64,000 bases of DNA from Undaria pinnatifida (taxonomy: Eukaryota; Sar; Phaeophyceae; Laminariales; Alariaceae). Positions 29,729 through 40,610 of the stretch are shown piece after piece. The notes beneath the pieces are model-generated. The model worked only from the letters and a program-made list of their open reading frames with translations. It had not been told where the DNA came from and did no database searches. The translations under genes and the position numbers were made by a program. Positions within the stretch are counted from its first letter, which is position 1. Each line of letters starts with the position of its first letter. Location: positions 7,863,973-7,927,972 of the forward strand of contig JABAKD010000012.1 of assembly GCA_012845835.1 (NCBI GenBank), read 5' to 3'.

Positions 29729-32700
29729 ATAAATGTACCCTGGCCGAAGCAACGTTTCCTATTGAACCAGGAACACGGCCTGTAAATAGAACCCCGTACC
29801 GCGCAAACCCTCGCGTACAGGAAACTATCGACAAGTGCGTGAACCAGATGGAACAAGAAGGAATCATTGAACAGCGCCCTTGTCCCTGGGGTTCCGCAGT
29901 AACTATTGTCGCAAAATCAGACGGCACTCCACGGTTCTGCGTAGATTACAGGTCGACCATAAATAAGAATCTGATAAAAAAATCGTGGCCTATGCCTAAC
30001 TTAGAAAGCCACCTTGACACGGTCGGAGGAGCACGTTATATAACTGTGTGTGACGTACAAAATGCTTACCTCCAAATACCAGTAGCAGAGAGCGAACAAG
30101 ATAAAACTGCTTTTGTCACGCAGAACGGAAAGTGGGTTTTCAAACGCCTACCCTTCGGTATAGCTAACGCGCCGTTTCTGTTCTCGCGAATCATGTCACT
30201 AGCTTTTGCACATTTTGGTCCAAAAAGTGGGCTCTTGGTTTATATGGACGACTGTATATGTTGTTCATCTACCTGGACAGACCACTTACAGCTACTCGAA
30301 AATATGTTCAAAGCCTTGCAAGCAGCCGGCCTCACCCTCAAACCATCGAAAGTACAGTTTGGCCCCCGAGAAGTTAAATACTTGGGACACATACTGACGG
30401 CCGACGGTATTCGGATCGGTGAGGATCGCGTAAAAGCTATAGTTGACTTGCCGACGCCTAAAACCATAAAGGAGTTGCGGTCAGTGCTAGGAATGATTAA
30501 CTTTTTGCGCAAGTTTATACCTAACTTAGCCGGTATCATAGCGCCCCTGGTAGCCCTCACGAAAAAAGAGGCCGCCAAAGAAGTCGCTAAACGTTGGAGA
30601 CCAGAACACGATCAGGCGTACGCAACAGTGAAACAATTACTCACTCAGGCGCCCGTACTTCAATTTTCCGATTTTTCTAAAGACTTTGCGATACACGTTG
30701 ACGCTTCAGAAGCAGGTGCAGGTGCCTTCCTCGCCCAGCAGAAAGACGATGACCTCGTTATAATCGCATACTTTAGTCAACGCTTCAACGACAGCCAGCG
30801 CCACTACTCCGCTACGCTCAAAGAATGTTATGCTGTGGTCTTGGCCATCCAGCACTGGCGACCTTATTTATGGGGACGACATTTTGTGTGTGTGACAGAT
30901 CACGCGGCCCTGCGATACCTATACTCAATGCAAGATACATCGAACATGTTAACACGCTGGGCAATAGCATTACAGTCTTTTGACTTCACCGTCCAACACA
31001 AACCAGGCAAACTGCACGTCGTACCGGACACGCTTTCACGAATGTTTGCGTTCGAGCACCAGCAGGAAGTAGCTGTGCCGTCCCTCGCGCCCATTTGCCG
31101 CAATGTACCAGATGACCCCAAGCTACAAACAGCTCGTGTCCCCCGACCATATCAGATCTCCGCCGACAAACTGGATAACCTAGGACCAGTACGCAGCGAT
31201 AGAGAGCTCTTTAGTGTGAAATCAGTATTCGTGAGCGCGACAAATGTTTTCATGTCCGTCGATCAAGAAAAACTCCGCTCAGCACAAAGAGTAGAGTACG
31301 GGCGGTACATCGATTACATACAGCACGCAGACGCACCATTACCCGTAAAAGAAACGAAAACAACCATGTCTTACTATTCAGTGCAGGACGGGCTGTTGTT
31401 TAAATCGTACCTTCCGGGATATCTTCGAAAACGAAGCACCTTCCGCGATCAACTCGTAGTACCGGAGGCCCTTGTTGGATTAATTCTGCACGCCTACCAC
31501 GATCACGTTCTATCCGGAGGACACCTCGCATCTCGCCCGACTTATGAAAATATCCGCCAGAAATATTGGTGGCCCACCATCAGCCGCGACGTACGAGAGT
31601 GGTGCGAAAAATGCCAAGCTTGTCAACGACGAAAAACAGCACACAACAGACCCAAGCTCCCGACAGGCCATTTACCTGTCGAGCGGCCATTTCAACGAAT
31701 ATCGGTTGACTTAGTAGAGTACAAATCGGTATCAACTTCAGCCGCAGGGATCGAATGCAAATACGTTCTCTCCATGATGGACCACCTGACGAGGTTTGCG
31801 GTACTGCTGCCGGTACGTAATAAAACGGACGAAACAGTAGCCAATGCCATAATCGAGAGAATAATCAGCATTTTCGGCCCACCAGAAACCTTGCATAGTG
31901 ATCAAGGCCCCGAATTCGAGAATAAGGTGATATACCAGCTGCAACAAATACTCGGATACAAAAAGACCCGCACAACGCCGTACCGGCCGCAGGGTAATTC
32001 AGTGTCCGAACGGGTACACTCAACGATGCACAGCATGCTAGCAATGCACAGTGCAATCGATCAAAGCAACTGGGCCACTCTCTTACCGTTTGTACAGCTA
32101 GCGCACAACACTAGCTTTAGTGCAACGATGCATGAGACACCATTCTTCTTAATGTTCGGACGACAACCCCGACTCCCAGTCGATATAATCCTCGGTATTC
32201 CTCATGTAGGAAGAACAGCAGACACCGAGGAACTCGCACAAAACACACGGGACAATTTGCAAATCGCCTTCGAGCTCGCACGCCGAAACTTAACCGAGCG
32301 TGCAGACAAGCAGGCAAAACAAAATATCAAACTTAAACCGTACCCGGTGTTCAAACCTGGACAGGAAGTACTCGTGTACAGACCGTACCAGGATTCGGAT
32401 GGGCCCAACCCAAAGCTGCTATTACCATGGCGAGGACCGTATGTCGTCTGCTCACAATTATCACCAGTGGTGTATAGAGTACGACTAACGAACGACACCC
32501 GAGAAGTGTCAGTCCACCTCGCCTATATAAAGCCCTACCATCAACGGGAAACACCACCCGCACCTCAATTTGAGAAGCTGGCGGAATTGTTTTTAGGGAA
32601 GCCCATTCACCTACCCGAGTTGGACCATCCAGACGCGGCTCAACCCAAAATTGAGTCCTATTTCGTAGACAGGGTAGTAGATCATAAAAGGGGACCTGGC

Positions 32701-32970
32701 AGACCAAGCCCCCACAACTACAAGAACCGCCTAAGACTCCGAGGTTACGGCCCTGAATCCGACCTCGAGTATCGCGCGGACGAAATACCCCAATGTCACG
32801 AATTGATCGCCGCATACCGAGCCCAACAGGGTTTGCAACTCGCGATAACCTCACCTTCTTCGCCCCCCCTCCCTTCTCTCGGGAAACGGAAGCGTATAGT
32901 AGGCAGGGACGAGCACGAACTGAGACAGCGCAAAATAGATTCTCAGATGCTCCGCGGCGTAACCGACTAA
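29662..32970 (+). CDS. pol: Ty3/gypsy RT-RNase H-integrase-chromodomain
   Basis: A long open frame whose true N-terminus is upstream; the first ATG is likely internal. RT: FCVDYRSTINKN, QNAYLQIPV, RLPFGIANAPFLF and catalytic YMDD at 30241-30252. RNase H: HVDASEAGAGAFL, TLKECYAVVLAI, VTDHAALRYL. Integrase: an HHCC finger (H-x4-H spread, then CEKCQACQ), then catalytic Asp in SVDLVEY, Asp in HSDQGPEFENK and Glu in NSVSERVHSTM. A GPYV module near 32430. At the C-terminus, YFVDRVVDHKRG through RGYGPESDLEYRADEI resembles a chromodomain, which in chromoviruses steers insertion to marked chromatin. All catalytic residues are present. Confidence 0.93.
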   Translation: MRTSTDSMHEISQRFFLSPQELDKCTLAEATFPIEPGTRPVNRTPYRANPRVQETIDKCVNQMEQEGIIEQRPCPWGSAVTIVAKSDGTPRFCVDYRSTINKNLIKKSWPMPNLESHLDTVGGARYITVCDVQNAYLQIPVAESEQDKTAFVTQNGKWVFKRLPFGIANAPFLFSRIMSLAFAHFGPKSGLLVYMDDCICCSSTWTDHLQLLENMFKALQAAGLTLKPSKVQFGPREVKYLGHILTADGIRIGEDRVKAIVDLPTPKTIKELRSVLGMINFLRKFIPNLAGIIAPLVALTKKEAAKEVAKRWRPEHDQAYATVKQLLTQAPVLQFSDFSKDFAIHVDASEAGAGAFLAQQKDDDLVIIAYFSQRFNDSQRHYSATLKECYAVVLAIQHWRPYLWGRHFVCVTDHAALRYLYSMQDTSNMLTRWAIALQSFDFTVQHKPGKLHVVPDTLSRMFAFEHQQEVAVPSLAPICRNVPDDPKLQTARVPRPYQISADKLDNLGPVRSDRELFSVKSVFVSATNVFMSVDQEKLRSAQRVEYGRYIDYIQHADAPLPVKETKTTMSYYSVQDGLLFKSYLPGYLRKRSTFRDQLVVPEALVGLILHAYHDHVLSGGHLASRPTYENIRQKYWWPTISRDVREWCEKCQACQRRKTAHNRPKLPTGHLPVERPFQRISVDLVEYKSVSTSAAGIECKYVLSMMDHLTRFAVLLPVRNKTDETVANAIIERIISIFGPPETLHSDQGPEFENKVIYQLQQILGYKKTRTTPYRPQGNSVSERVHSTMHSMLAMHSAIDQSNWATLLPFVQLAHNTSFSATMHETPFFLMFGRQPRLPVDIILGIPHVGRTADTEELAQNTRDNLQIAFELARRNLTERADKQAKQNIKLKPYPVFKPGQEVLVYRPYQDSDGPNPKLLLPWRGPYVVCSQLSPVVYRVRLTNDTREVSVHLAYIKPYHQRETPPAPQFEKLAELFLGKPIHLPELDHPDAAQPKIESYFVDRVVDHKRGPGRPSPHNYKNRLRLRGYGPESDLEYRADEIPQCHELIAAYRAQQGLQLAITSPSSPPLPSLGKRKRIVGRDEHELRQRKIDSQMLRGVTD

Positions 32971-33738
32971 CGAACAAGCTGGCTAACACAGTTGACTCAG
33001 CTGTAAGCACAAGAGTCAACAACGGTGATGAGAGTAGCACCAGCAGGCATGGCAGTACACATTCGTGTCGACCATGATCTGACGGGCACTCTACCCGGCA
33101 TTCCGGTGGGAATAGCCGGGGGCAAGGAGACGTTAAGAAAATTGTTGTACCCAACGGAGAGAGGCTGTAAGAAGCGTGACAATTCACGCCCGTGCCCGGC
33201 ACTCCGTTCCAAACGGGACAAAACAGCAACACCACCGTCTAGCCACAAACAAAATTGTTCGAACACTAAACACACAGGGGAAAGGAGCTTCACGCGACTC
33301 CACCCCACCTAAAACGGAGTCACACGTTGAGGCACCTAGATCAACTGAGCTGACTCCGAGTGAAAATATCTAGGCGGACCCGCCCACAAAAGAGAAATCA
33401 CTAAACAATTTCGCTGCCCGTGGTTCCCAGAACAGCAACCACGAGGGGCGCACCAGTACGTGTGGCCACACGGAATACGTGCGTTGAGATAATATTTGGA
33501 AACCCCATACAACTCCAGTACACGCTGTCAGCATGCAAGCTCGAAAATGTAAACATATTCGCTGGGTCGGTGTTTCACACCCGTGTTTGCTAAACACGTC
33601 AGTTACAAGGAGTGGATGCACGCATATAACAGCTGCTGTGTCTCGATCCGATAAATCGACACCCCGTTTCCTAAAATCGTCATCCTCCCGATGACCGCTA
33701 CAAAACCATCCTTAGCTAAGATGGGCTTGCAGCGAATA
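32971..33738 (+). other. 3' untranslated region of Ty3/gypsy element
   Basis: About 770 bp between the pol stop and the polypurine tract. No conserved domain in any frame. An antisense frame overlapping the pol end is taken to be a shadow. Confidence 0.6.
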
Positions 33739-33751
33739 CAGAGGGGGGTGA
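33739..33751 (+). promoter_or_regulatory. Polypurine tract
   Basis: AGAGGGGGGTGA immediately before the 3' LTR, the usual priming site for plus-strand DNA synthesis. Confidence 0.85.
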
Positions 33752-34181
33752 TGTGGAAGACAGGGTCGTAGATACCTATCGTAGATCGCGTACACGCATG
33801 CGCGAGAGGACACGTCACCGGTCAGGCAATACACGATCCCGGGTCGCGAACGGCGTCACCCGTCATAGACGGCGTTGACCCGTCCCCGGAAGGTCAGCCA
33901 CCGAGATGATCCCGCCGCATGACGAAGGGCATATGCCCACCGTCACTCTAGCCCTGGCTTAGCATCTCCTTGCTACATATAAGAAAGAAAGGTTATCAGT
34001 CACGTTCGCTGTTGAGAACGATCGTCAAGGGACCTCAGCACCGTGACGCCCTCTCCGCTTCGACTTCAGCTCTGCGACGACCTTTCCGCTCCGACTACCG
34101 ACCATCCGCGACGAGTACCAGACCTCCGGGACCACCCTCTCCACTTCGACTCCGGGACCCCGTGAGAGACCAGGTTCCATA
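33752..34181 (+). repeat. 3' LTR of Ty3/gypsy element
   Basis: 430 bp. It differs from the 5' LTR by a missing GA in CACCGAGAGATG and about three substitutions near 34003, 34035 and 34044. Confidence 0.95.
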
Positions 34182-34259
34182 CTAGTAGTAATAAGAACAT
34201 AAGTAATAACAACAACGAATACTACTTTGTAAGTGATCATTACTTTTTTTTCTTCTTCT

Positions 34260-34548
34260 CACACTTCATTTTCCAGCTTCTGGACAAGCCGTGGTCACAG
34301 GTGTCGTCCCTTCTTCCCCCCGGTTCTTGCCATCAAATTTATCGCGCATAGGGTTCAGCAATCCCACTGCCCGTCGAGTTTCCATCGAGTGTTGATAACT
34401 CACGCTCTCACGCTTTCCGCAAGTCAAATTGTGCACAAGAAAAAGTCCCGACGGATTCATTAGAGTATGCCCTCGGCGAGGCTCGAACTCACGAAACTGA
34501 CCTATACCGGGCTCGAGGATAACCTGATACGCCACCCGGGCGACCGGC
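34260..34548 (-). mobile_element. tRNA-derived SINE, family A, copy 2
   Basis: Same layout as 10361-10656: head with A/B boxes at the right end (about 34475-34535), body, core TGTGACCACGG (34289-34299), CTGGAAAATGAAGTG and an A-rich tail at the left. It inserted about 80 bp past the gypsy LTR. Confidence 0.8.
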
Positions 34549-34560
34549 AATTACATATAC

Positions 34561-35238
<678 letters not shown>

Positions 35239-35240
<2 letters not shown>

Positions 35241-35425
35241 AAAATCAGTGACGTAAGTAACATGTTGTACTACTCCCTCGTATAAAACTGATATGAGCAT
35301 CACAGGCCTGGGCTGAACCTCCGCCGGCCACAAAAATCAGTGACGTAAGTAACATGTTGTACTACTGCCTTGTATAAAACCGATATGAGCATCACAGGCC
35401 TGGGCTGAACCTCCGCTGGCCTGCC
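35239..35425 (+). repeat. Two-copy tandem repeat, about 92 bp
   Basis: Each unit contains AATCAGTGACGTAAGTAACA and GGCCTGGGCTGAACCTCCGC. The first part also ends family C copy 1 (near 1470-1500), so the duplication arose within the element's 5' end. Confidence 0.8.
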
Positions 35426-36017
35426 ACATACACAGGGAATACACAGAAATTTGCGTACGAGTACAAACCCGATAGACCCAATTAGCCCACTCCAAAAAAA
35501 GTTAACTCACACCACTCTTCTATATAACGGCAATTAATTATTAGTTTTATGCATACTGAATTCCACAGGTGTCTGGTTATTTCCCCCTCAATGCGGGTTA
35601 TTCGGTTTCCGTGCGCACAGCAAGGCTGAACGTCTTAGTCGCTGTTGACCCTGGCATTAGCAGGGGAGTCACCGACCTGTATCCTTCACGAGGGTACACA
35701 TACCCCGTAACACGCGCGATCGAAGCATCACACCCAGCTTGCAAAGCTGAAGAGTTTTGACCTAAATCCTTTTCGGTCGATCTCATCATCACACATCACA
35801 CATCATCATCATCACACACAGCTCAAGTGGATTTTTTCTTTTTTCAAAAATATACTCCGGAGTATTATTAAAATAAAAATACCCTCCTCATATTAAGGTG
35901 TGTTGATAGCAGTATAAAACCCAGATAGGCGGTAGATTATTTTATTGTTGTCGAGTAAGGCTTTGTTAAAAGGCTTATTTTTTTTCTTTTCTGTCCTGCC
36001 GTCGACGCCACTTGTTA
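35426..36017 (+). mobile_element. Diverged family B retroposon; otherwise empty
   Basis: 35567-35890 keeps the order of family B segments (GTCTGGTTATTTCCCC, GTTGACCCTGGCATTAGC, GGGGAGTCACCGACCT, CACACCCAGCTTGCAAAG) with much divergence. The rest shows nothing recognisable. Confidence 0.5.
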
Positions 36018-36180
36018 AATTAATAGGTGGGGAACACAGAGTGCCCCCTGCAGGTCTGCCAATTGGGTAGGTCCTCGGAGACTCGGAGAGTACTCACTTT
36101 CGTTCCTTCGTAGAGATGTAGCTTTATTCGTTTCCACCAGAGCCCGGGATAGCTTCTGAGATCGGAGGCGCGTGCCTCCG
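36018..36180 (+). repeat. Dispersed repeat shared with 61370-61520
   Basis: About 150 bp found in reverse complement at 61370-61520, including CCCCTGCAGGTCTGCC and GTCCTCG. The other copy follows the copia-like remnant, so this may be a detached fragment of that element's 3' end. Confidence 0.6.
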
Positions 36181-36954
36181 ATCTAATTCCTAACTTCCCC
36201 GAACATAAACCGCCAACCTTATCATACGAAACCCATCCAAATGATCTCAAATTCAGATACCTACAGGCCTTTCGAGGCCGTATCTTAACAGCTTGCTGAT
36301 TTAGGTCAGGATACAAGAGTGAGAAAGAGGGGGGGTTGGGGGCGTAGCTTGACCATAGGCAAGCCACGAGGACCGGCTCTCGTACTGCAAGGAACACAAA
36401 GCGTCATCCAAGTCGTCACCCCTCTGACGTAACTCCTGAGCGCAAGCTGCTATCTGCGTACGTCGGTCACTCCACAAGCCACGTGCGTGACGTTTTGCAT
36501 ACTTGAAGTAAGAGCAAAGACGAACCCAATACATAGCCAATCACATCCACAGACCTAGACGCCCTCAAGGAACAAACTACCCCAAATGCGAGCGTGCAGC
36601 TATGAAATCTAAGCCAATCAGCGCATGGCGACGCCTAAGACAGGTGTTATACTCCGTACTCAGCAGATTCCGTGTCTCATTATACTGCTGTCCTGCGATA
36701 CATGTAGTACGTGCCTATTCTAAGATCGTACGATAATTTTCCCAATCACACTACAGATACCGAATCCCACCGTCGATTCCGAATCACAAGACAGTTGAAA
36801 CGAAGAAGTTACAGACCTTACTTAACCCCTTTAGAGCCCCCAAATCCCTCCCTGTACTAACTTTAAGTAAAGTTGTCCCCCAAAAGGGGTTCCAGTTGTG
36901 AAGGGGTTAATCAATAGGGACGAGCGGTTGGTTTATTGCCCATAAAAATGGCGC
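36181..36954. other. No gene seen; 10-bp inverted repeat
   Basis: No coding signal. TTAACCCCTT (36822-36831) and AAGGGGTTAA (36901-36910) enclose about 70 bp: a possible tiny MITE or hairpin. Confidence 0.45.
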
Positions 36955-37530
36955 ATACGAAGTGGAACACTACGATAACATTCAGCTGTGAGATCGAAGA
37001 TTTTCTCGGAACTCACCTTTGCAAGCTGTGTGTGATACTCCGATCGCGCGTATAACTGGGTGTGTGTCCTCATGAAGGATATAAGTGGGCGACTCCCCTT
37101 GGAAGTACAGTAGTGTAGCTTTACCTGGCTCAACAGCGTGATGTTAACCAATCTGTGTGCGGGAACTGTAAAGCCCGTTTCTGAAGGGGACACAATCTGA
37201 CAGCTGTGGAAGGAAATGCATCAGTGTATCAAGTGTATGCTGCATGTCATACAACCAGTGAGGAGAGGGCGGAGTGTTCGAAGGGGTGGGGGAGGAGTTC
37301 GGGGAGGCGGGGGGGTTGAAAACGAGGGGAGAGCGGGGGTTGGGGGGGCGGGGGCAACTCAATCTGTGCGCAGAAACTATTAACCCCTTAAGGGGACAAA
37401 TTTGACGGTTGTGGAAAGAATGCAGAAGATTATCATATATATCCTGTACGTCGTACAACCGGTGAGGAGAGGTGCGAGTGTTGGAGGGGGGGGGGGGCGG
37501 GGGGCGGGGCGGGGCGGGGCGGGGGGGCGT
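36955..37530 (-). mobile_element. Long member of retroposon family B
   Basis: The 3' core at 36955-37200 is followed by a 5' extension of two tandem units of about 190 bp (each with GTCATACAACCAGTGAGG- or GTCGTACAACCGGTGAGG-like sequence and a G-rich run). The same extension precedes the copy at 61920-62460. Shorter copies begin at the CAGCTGTCAG point, as 5' truncation would give. Confidence 0.65.
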
Positions 37531-37532
37531 AC

Positions 37533-38033
37533 TCATTGATTGCTTGCCTTAGTCATTTGACCATTTACCACGCATCCCTTTCGAGACGGAGCACCGTTCC
37601 TACTCCTAATAGAGACACCTCCAACATTTGGGCGCTCATTACGCTTCTTCCACATATTACATAGAAACTGTTTGCTTATCCTATCCCCGTCCTGTTTCGC
37701 CTTCTGCGGCCACCATCTATCTCCTACTAATAGGATACCAATCGTTTTCTCGCTACTCCCTAGTCTACAAAACTCTTCCATGTCACATACGTTTAATTTC
37801 TTCATCTCCTCCTCTAACGCATTCCGTTCCTCCTTGTATGTTTCACATTCTCCTTCAATGTGAGTCCTACTCTCTATTGTTGTGCCACACGCGCACATAC
37901 TGGTAGCCACGTCCTCCTCCTCCCGACCACTGGTATATCTCTTTCTTCTTTCTGGTAGGTCCAGGTCACCTACACGAAATCGCAGTTTCAGCTTTTTCGC
38001 GTAGTCCATTGGGCCGTGCAGATACGTTTTCAT
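37533..38033 (-). pseudogene. LINE-type ORF2 C-terminus
   Basis: A 166-codon minus-strand frame. CACGTTIESRTHIEGECETY is the C-x-C-x-H-x-C cluster found after the RT of many non-LTR retrotransposons. It is preceded by LRFRVGDLDLPERR and followed by a Glu/Lys-rich helix and a basic Ser/Arg tail (SIRSRNGAPSRKG). No RT core lies upstream, so this is a 5'-truncated insertion. The frame is intact over this part. Confidence 0.6.
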
Positions 38034-39754
38034 TCAAATATCTTCCCTCGAACCCCCGTATATCTCTAAGTGCTTCTCCTCTTCCACGTTATTTTTTAGT
38101 GCTAGCCTTTCCCTTTTTTCTATTCTTTCTTTTCCTTTTGTCTTGTACCCGCCAAGCTTTTCTTTAGACAGTATTACGGAGATACATTGTTAGCAGGATG
38201 AGTTATCAAACAACAAAGGGGGCAAAAAAGCACCGGGCTTTGTGTAAAAGCGCTTGGCTACAGTTTATTTAGTTGGCTGGTCTTGCCAAGTATACAGAGC
38301 CTCGATCGAACACAGTTGTAGCGCAGGAGAGCTCGCCTATAGAGTGGCGATGCTTCTTTTTTTTTGTGAAATTTCATCCTGTTGTAACAATATGGATCTC
38401 CGTAATAGTACCTCTTCTTGTTCTCCCCCTAAATCCTACCACATACTTTCTGGACTACACTGTCTCCCCTTATTCCAGCACGCCTTTCTGTTATTTTCTC
38501 CTATACAGCCCGATCAACTATGGCTGGCAATATCTTTTCTGGCATATTCTTTACTTTACATTGCCATCTCAACTTTCTCACGTCTCTATTTGCTTTAAGC
38601 GGTTATATCCCTTGTTCTGCCCTATATACAGGGGGGGGGAGGAGGGTGAAAACGAGAGCGGGCGCGGAGGGGGGGGGGGGATTCCAACCGCTTTAGGTCC
38701 CATACATGTTTACCTGGTGGGGACTTAATTTTACGTGTGGTGCTAGGTCTAGGCGATGGTGCGCGTGACGGGGAAGGAGTGGGCGGAGGGGAAGGTTATG
38801 ATAAATGAAATGGAGCTACGGCATGGATGGCTGGAAAGGTAATGAGGTGATATCACTAGTCTGGTAGTGTTTATTTCTCTGGCAGATTTTGATTTTAGGT
38901 ATGGCGGCACGGGAGGGGGGGGGGTTGTTTGGTGTGCGTGTGTCGGGGGGGGAGGGGGGGTTGGTGTGGTGGCTGTGTGTGGTGGTGGTGATGGTGACGG
39001 GGAACGGAGGTGGATGATAGCAAAATATTCTACCTGCGTGTTACGTGCAGATGCCCACTTTTTCAAATACAAACTATGAGGTGGGTGGGAGGAAAATTGT
39101 TGTTTCTACGTGTTGTTTTACTTTGATGCTATTCTGATTTATACGAGTAGTGCTTTCTGATTATCGTATAACATAATACGATAACTGTTACGGCGGGTAC
39201 TTATGGTATGCTGTATATATCCTTTACAATAAATATACCCTGGTATGAATTAATTTAAGGTCGTATGAGCCATCCCACGCGGTAAGGGTGCAGCATCAGT
39301 CCCTGAGGTCCTGACTTGAGGAACTCAATATCTCACCCGAAAAATGCCTTCGAAGGCGTTCGTTTGCACAACCCGACCAAGCTTTTATGCCTTAGTAGTG
39401 TCATAAAACAATATGTACTCGTGAAGTTTCTTGACTAATGACTAACCGGTACTTCCTCACTTGAGGAGCTCAATCGGACAGACGGTATACCTTTTTTCTG
39501 GCGCAAAACGTGCAACCCCTACGGTGGGATGACTCGTATGTAGTTAGCATTAATATCAATGTATAGCATTGTTGTTAAACATACCCGAAAATTATGCACA
39601 GGTAACCTCTCATTTATCGATACATTATCAAAAACAACAATATTAACAAAAACAACAGTACTGCTGTAGTTGGCCAATTTTGGGAAAGAGTTAGCACATG
39701 TGTTTCTCACTATACCTTCTGCAATATTGCTACACCTACCATCTACACCCTTCT
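38034..39754. other. No gene seen
   Basis: Short frames only. G-rich tracts occur at 38630-38690 and 38900-38960. GACTTGAGGAACTCAATAT (39316-39334) is echoed by a CACTTGAGGAGCTCAATCGG-like copy near 39459. Confidence 0.5.
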
Positions 39755-39870
39755 TTTTCACACTTCTATTTTCCAGCTTCTGGACAAGCCATGGTCACAG
39801 GTGTCGTCCCTGCTCCCCGCCGGTTCTCGCCTTCAACTTTTATCGCGCATAGGGTTCAGCAATCCCACTG
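39755..39870 (-). mobile_element. SINE family A, head-less 3' fragment
   Basis: Matches the 3' 110 bp of family A, with the core as CCATGGTCACA (39789-39799), and stops at CAGCAATCCCACTG. The tRNA-like head is absent, as in a 5'-truncated copy. Confidence 0.75.
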
Positions 39871-39939
39871 ATACTCCGCGCATTGGGATCTCGTTGAGAT
39901 AGGTCAACATGGCAGCATGATGCTACTCCGCGACGCCGC

Positions 39940-40610
39940 TTTACCGCTAACACATGCTACACATGTTAGATCCCGAAAAGACCAAAGGGGTAACGTCACA
40001 ACATAATCTTGGTATGACTTCGGTCCCAACGCTAACGTAGTGACATAGTCTAACGTTAGGACGGGATTGATTGCTATGGTAACACAGTTTCACAACGTTA
40101 AATTGAGATATTTAATGACAGCAACAGTGTAACATAATGTTAGGGGGACGTCGGCCTTTAGACTAACATCCTACTATACTGTTACGTGCCGGCCGGCTAA
40201 GACTGTAACGTTGCTAAAGTACGTTAAGTGTCACGTTATCTGACTCTAAGGCAGTAGACGGGGGGTCCGAATAACCTAATGCTAGTGGTGCGGGTCAGTA
40301 TGTTAATGGTCTGTTAGTGTGTCATATGTAACACAATGTTAGGTGTTAGTGATGCGTGGCTCCAACATATAAATATTATCTTAGGGTGATATGCCTAACA
40401 CTCCATTAGGGCGAACGCAATGTTAGGGTGTTACGTCTAACGCTGCGTAGACGATAACATCGTGTCATCATGTTAAAAAATCTGCGATCATCGATCTGGG
40501 AATGTTCGAGTGGTAACGTACGTCTACGGTAAATCCCTGGCACTGTGTCACAGTGTTAGTACAACGACGGGTCATTGCGTGACATAATGTTACTTTACCG
40601 ACCCTCAGGG
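39940..40610. repeat. Field of GTTA/TAAC words
   Basis: About 16 GTTA and 14 TAAC occurrences in roughly 650 bp, about six times the random expectation of five. Recurrent longer words are ATAATGTTA, CAATGTTAGG and TAACGTTA. Spacing is irregular. It lies about 1 kb upstream of the dioxygenase start. Confidence 0.6.

Larger units (their letters stand above)
25989..34181 (+). mobile_element. Ty3/gypsy LTR retrotransposon (chromovirus)
   Basis: An 8.2-kb element with 5' LTR (25989-26420), primer-binding site, gag, protease, RT-RNase H-integrase-chromodomain, polypurine tract and 3' LTR (33752-34181). A 4-bp target duplication CTAG lies outside (25985-25988 and 34182-34185). RT before integrase defines the Ty3/gypsy order, and the C-terminal chromodomain places it with chromoviruses. 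The LTRs differ at about three positions plus a 2-bp indel, indicating a young insertion. The pro-RT linker nevertheless carries a stop and two frame changes. Confidence 0.95.

Noticed and set aside
32351-33235. 294-codon antisense frame over the gypsy pol end
   Set aside because: It mirrors the constrained pol strand and shows no domain; best read as a shadow.
36822-36910. Confident MITE call
   Set aside because: Only 10 bp of inverted repeat, no clear target duplication and no second copy in the window.
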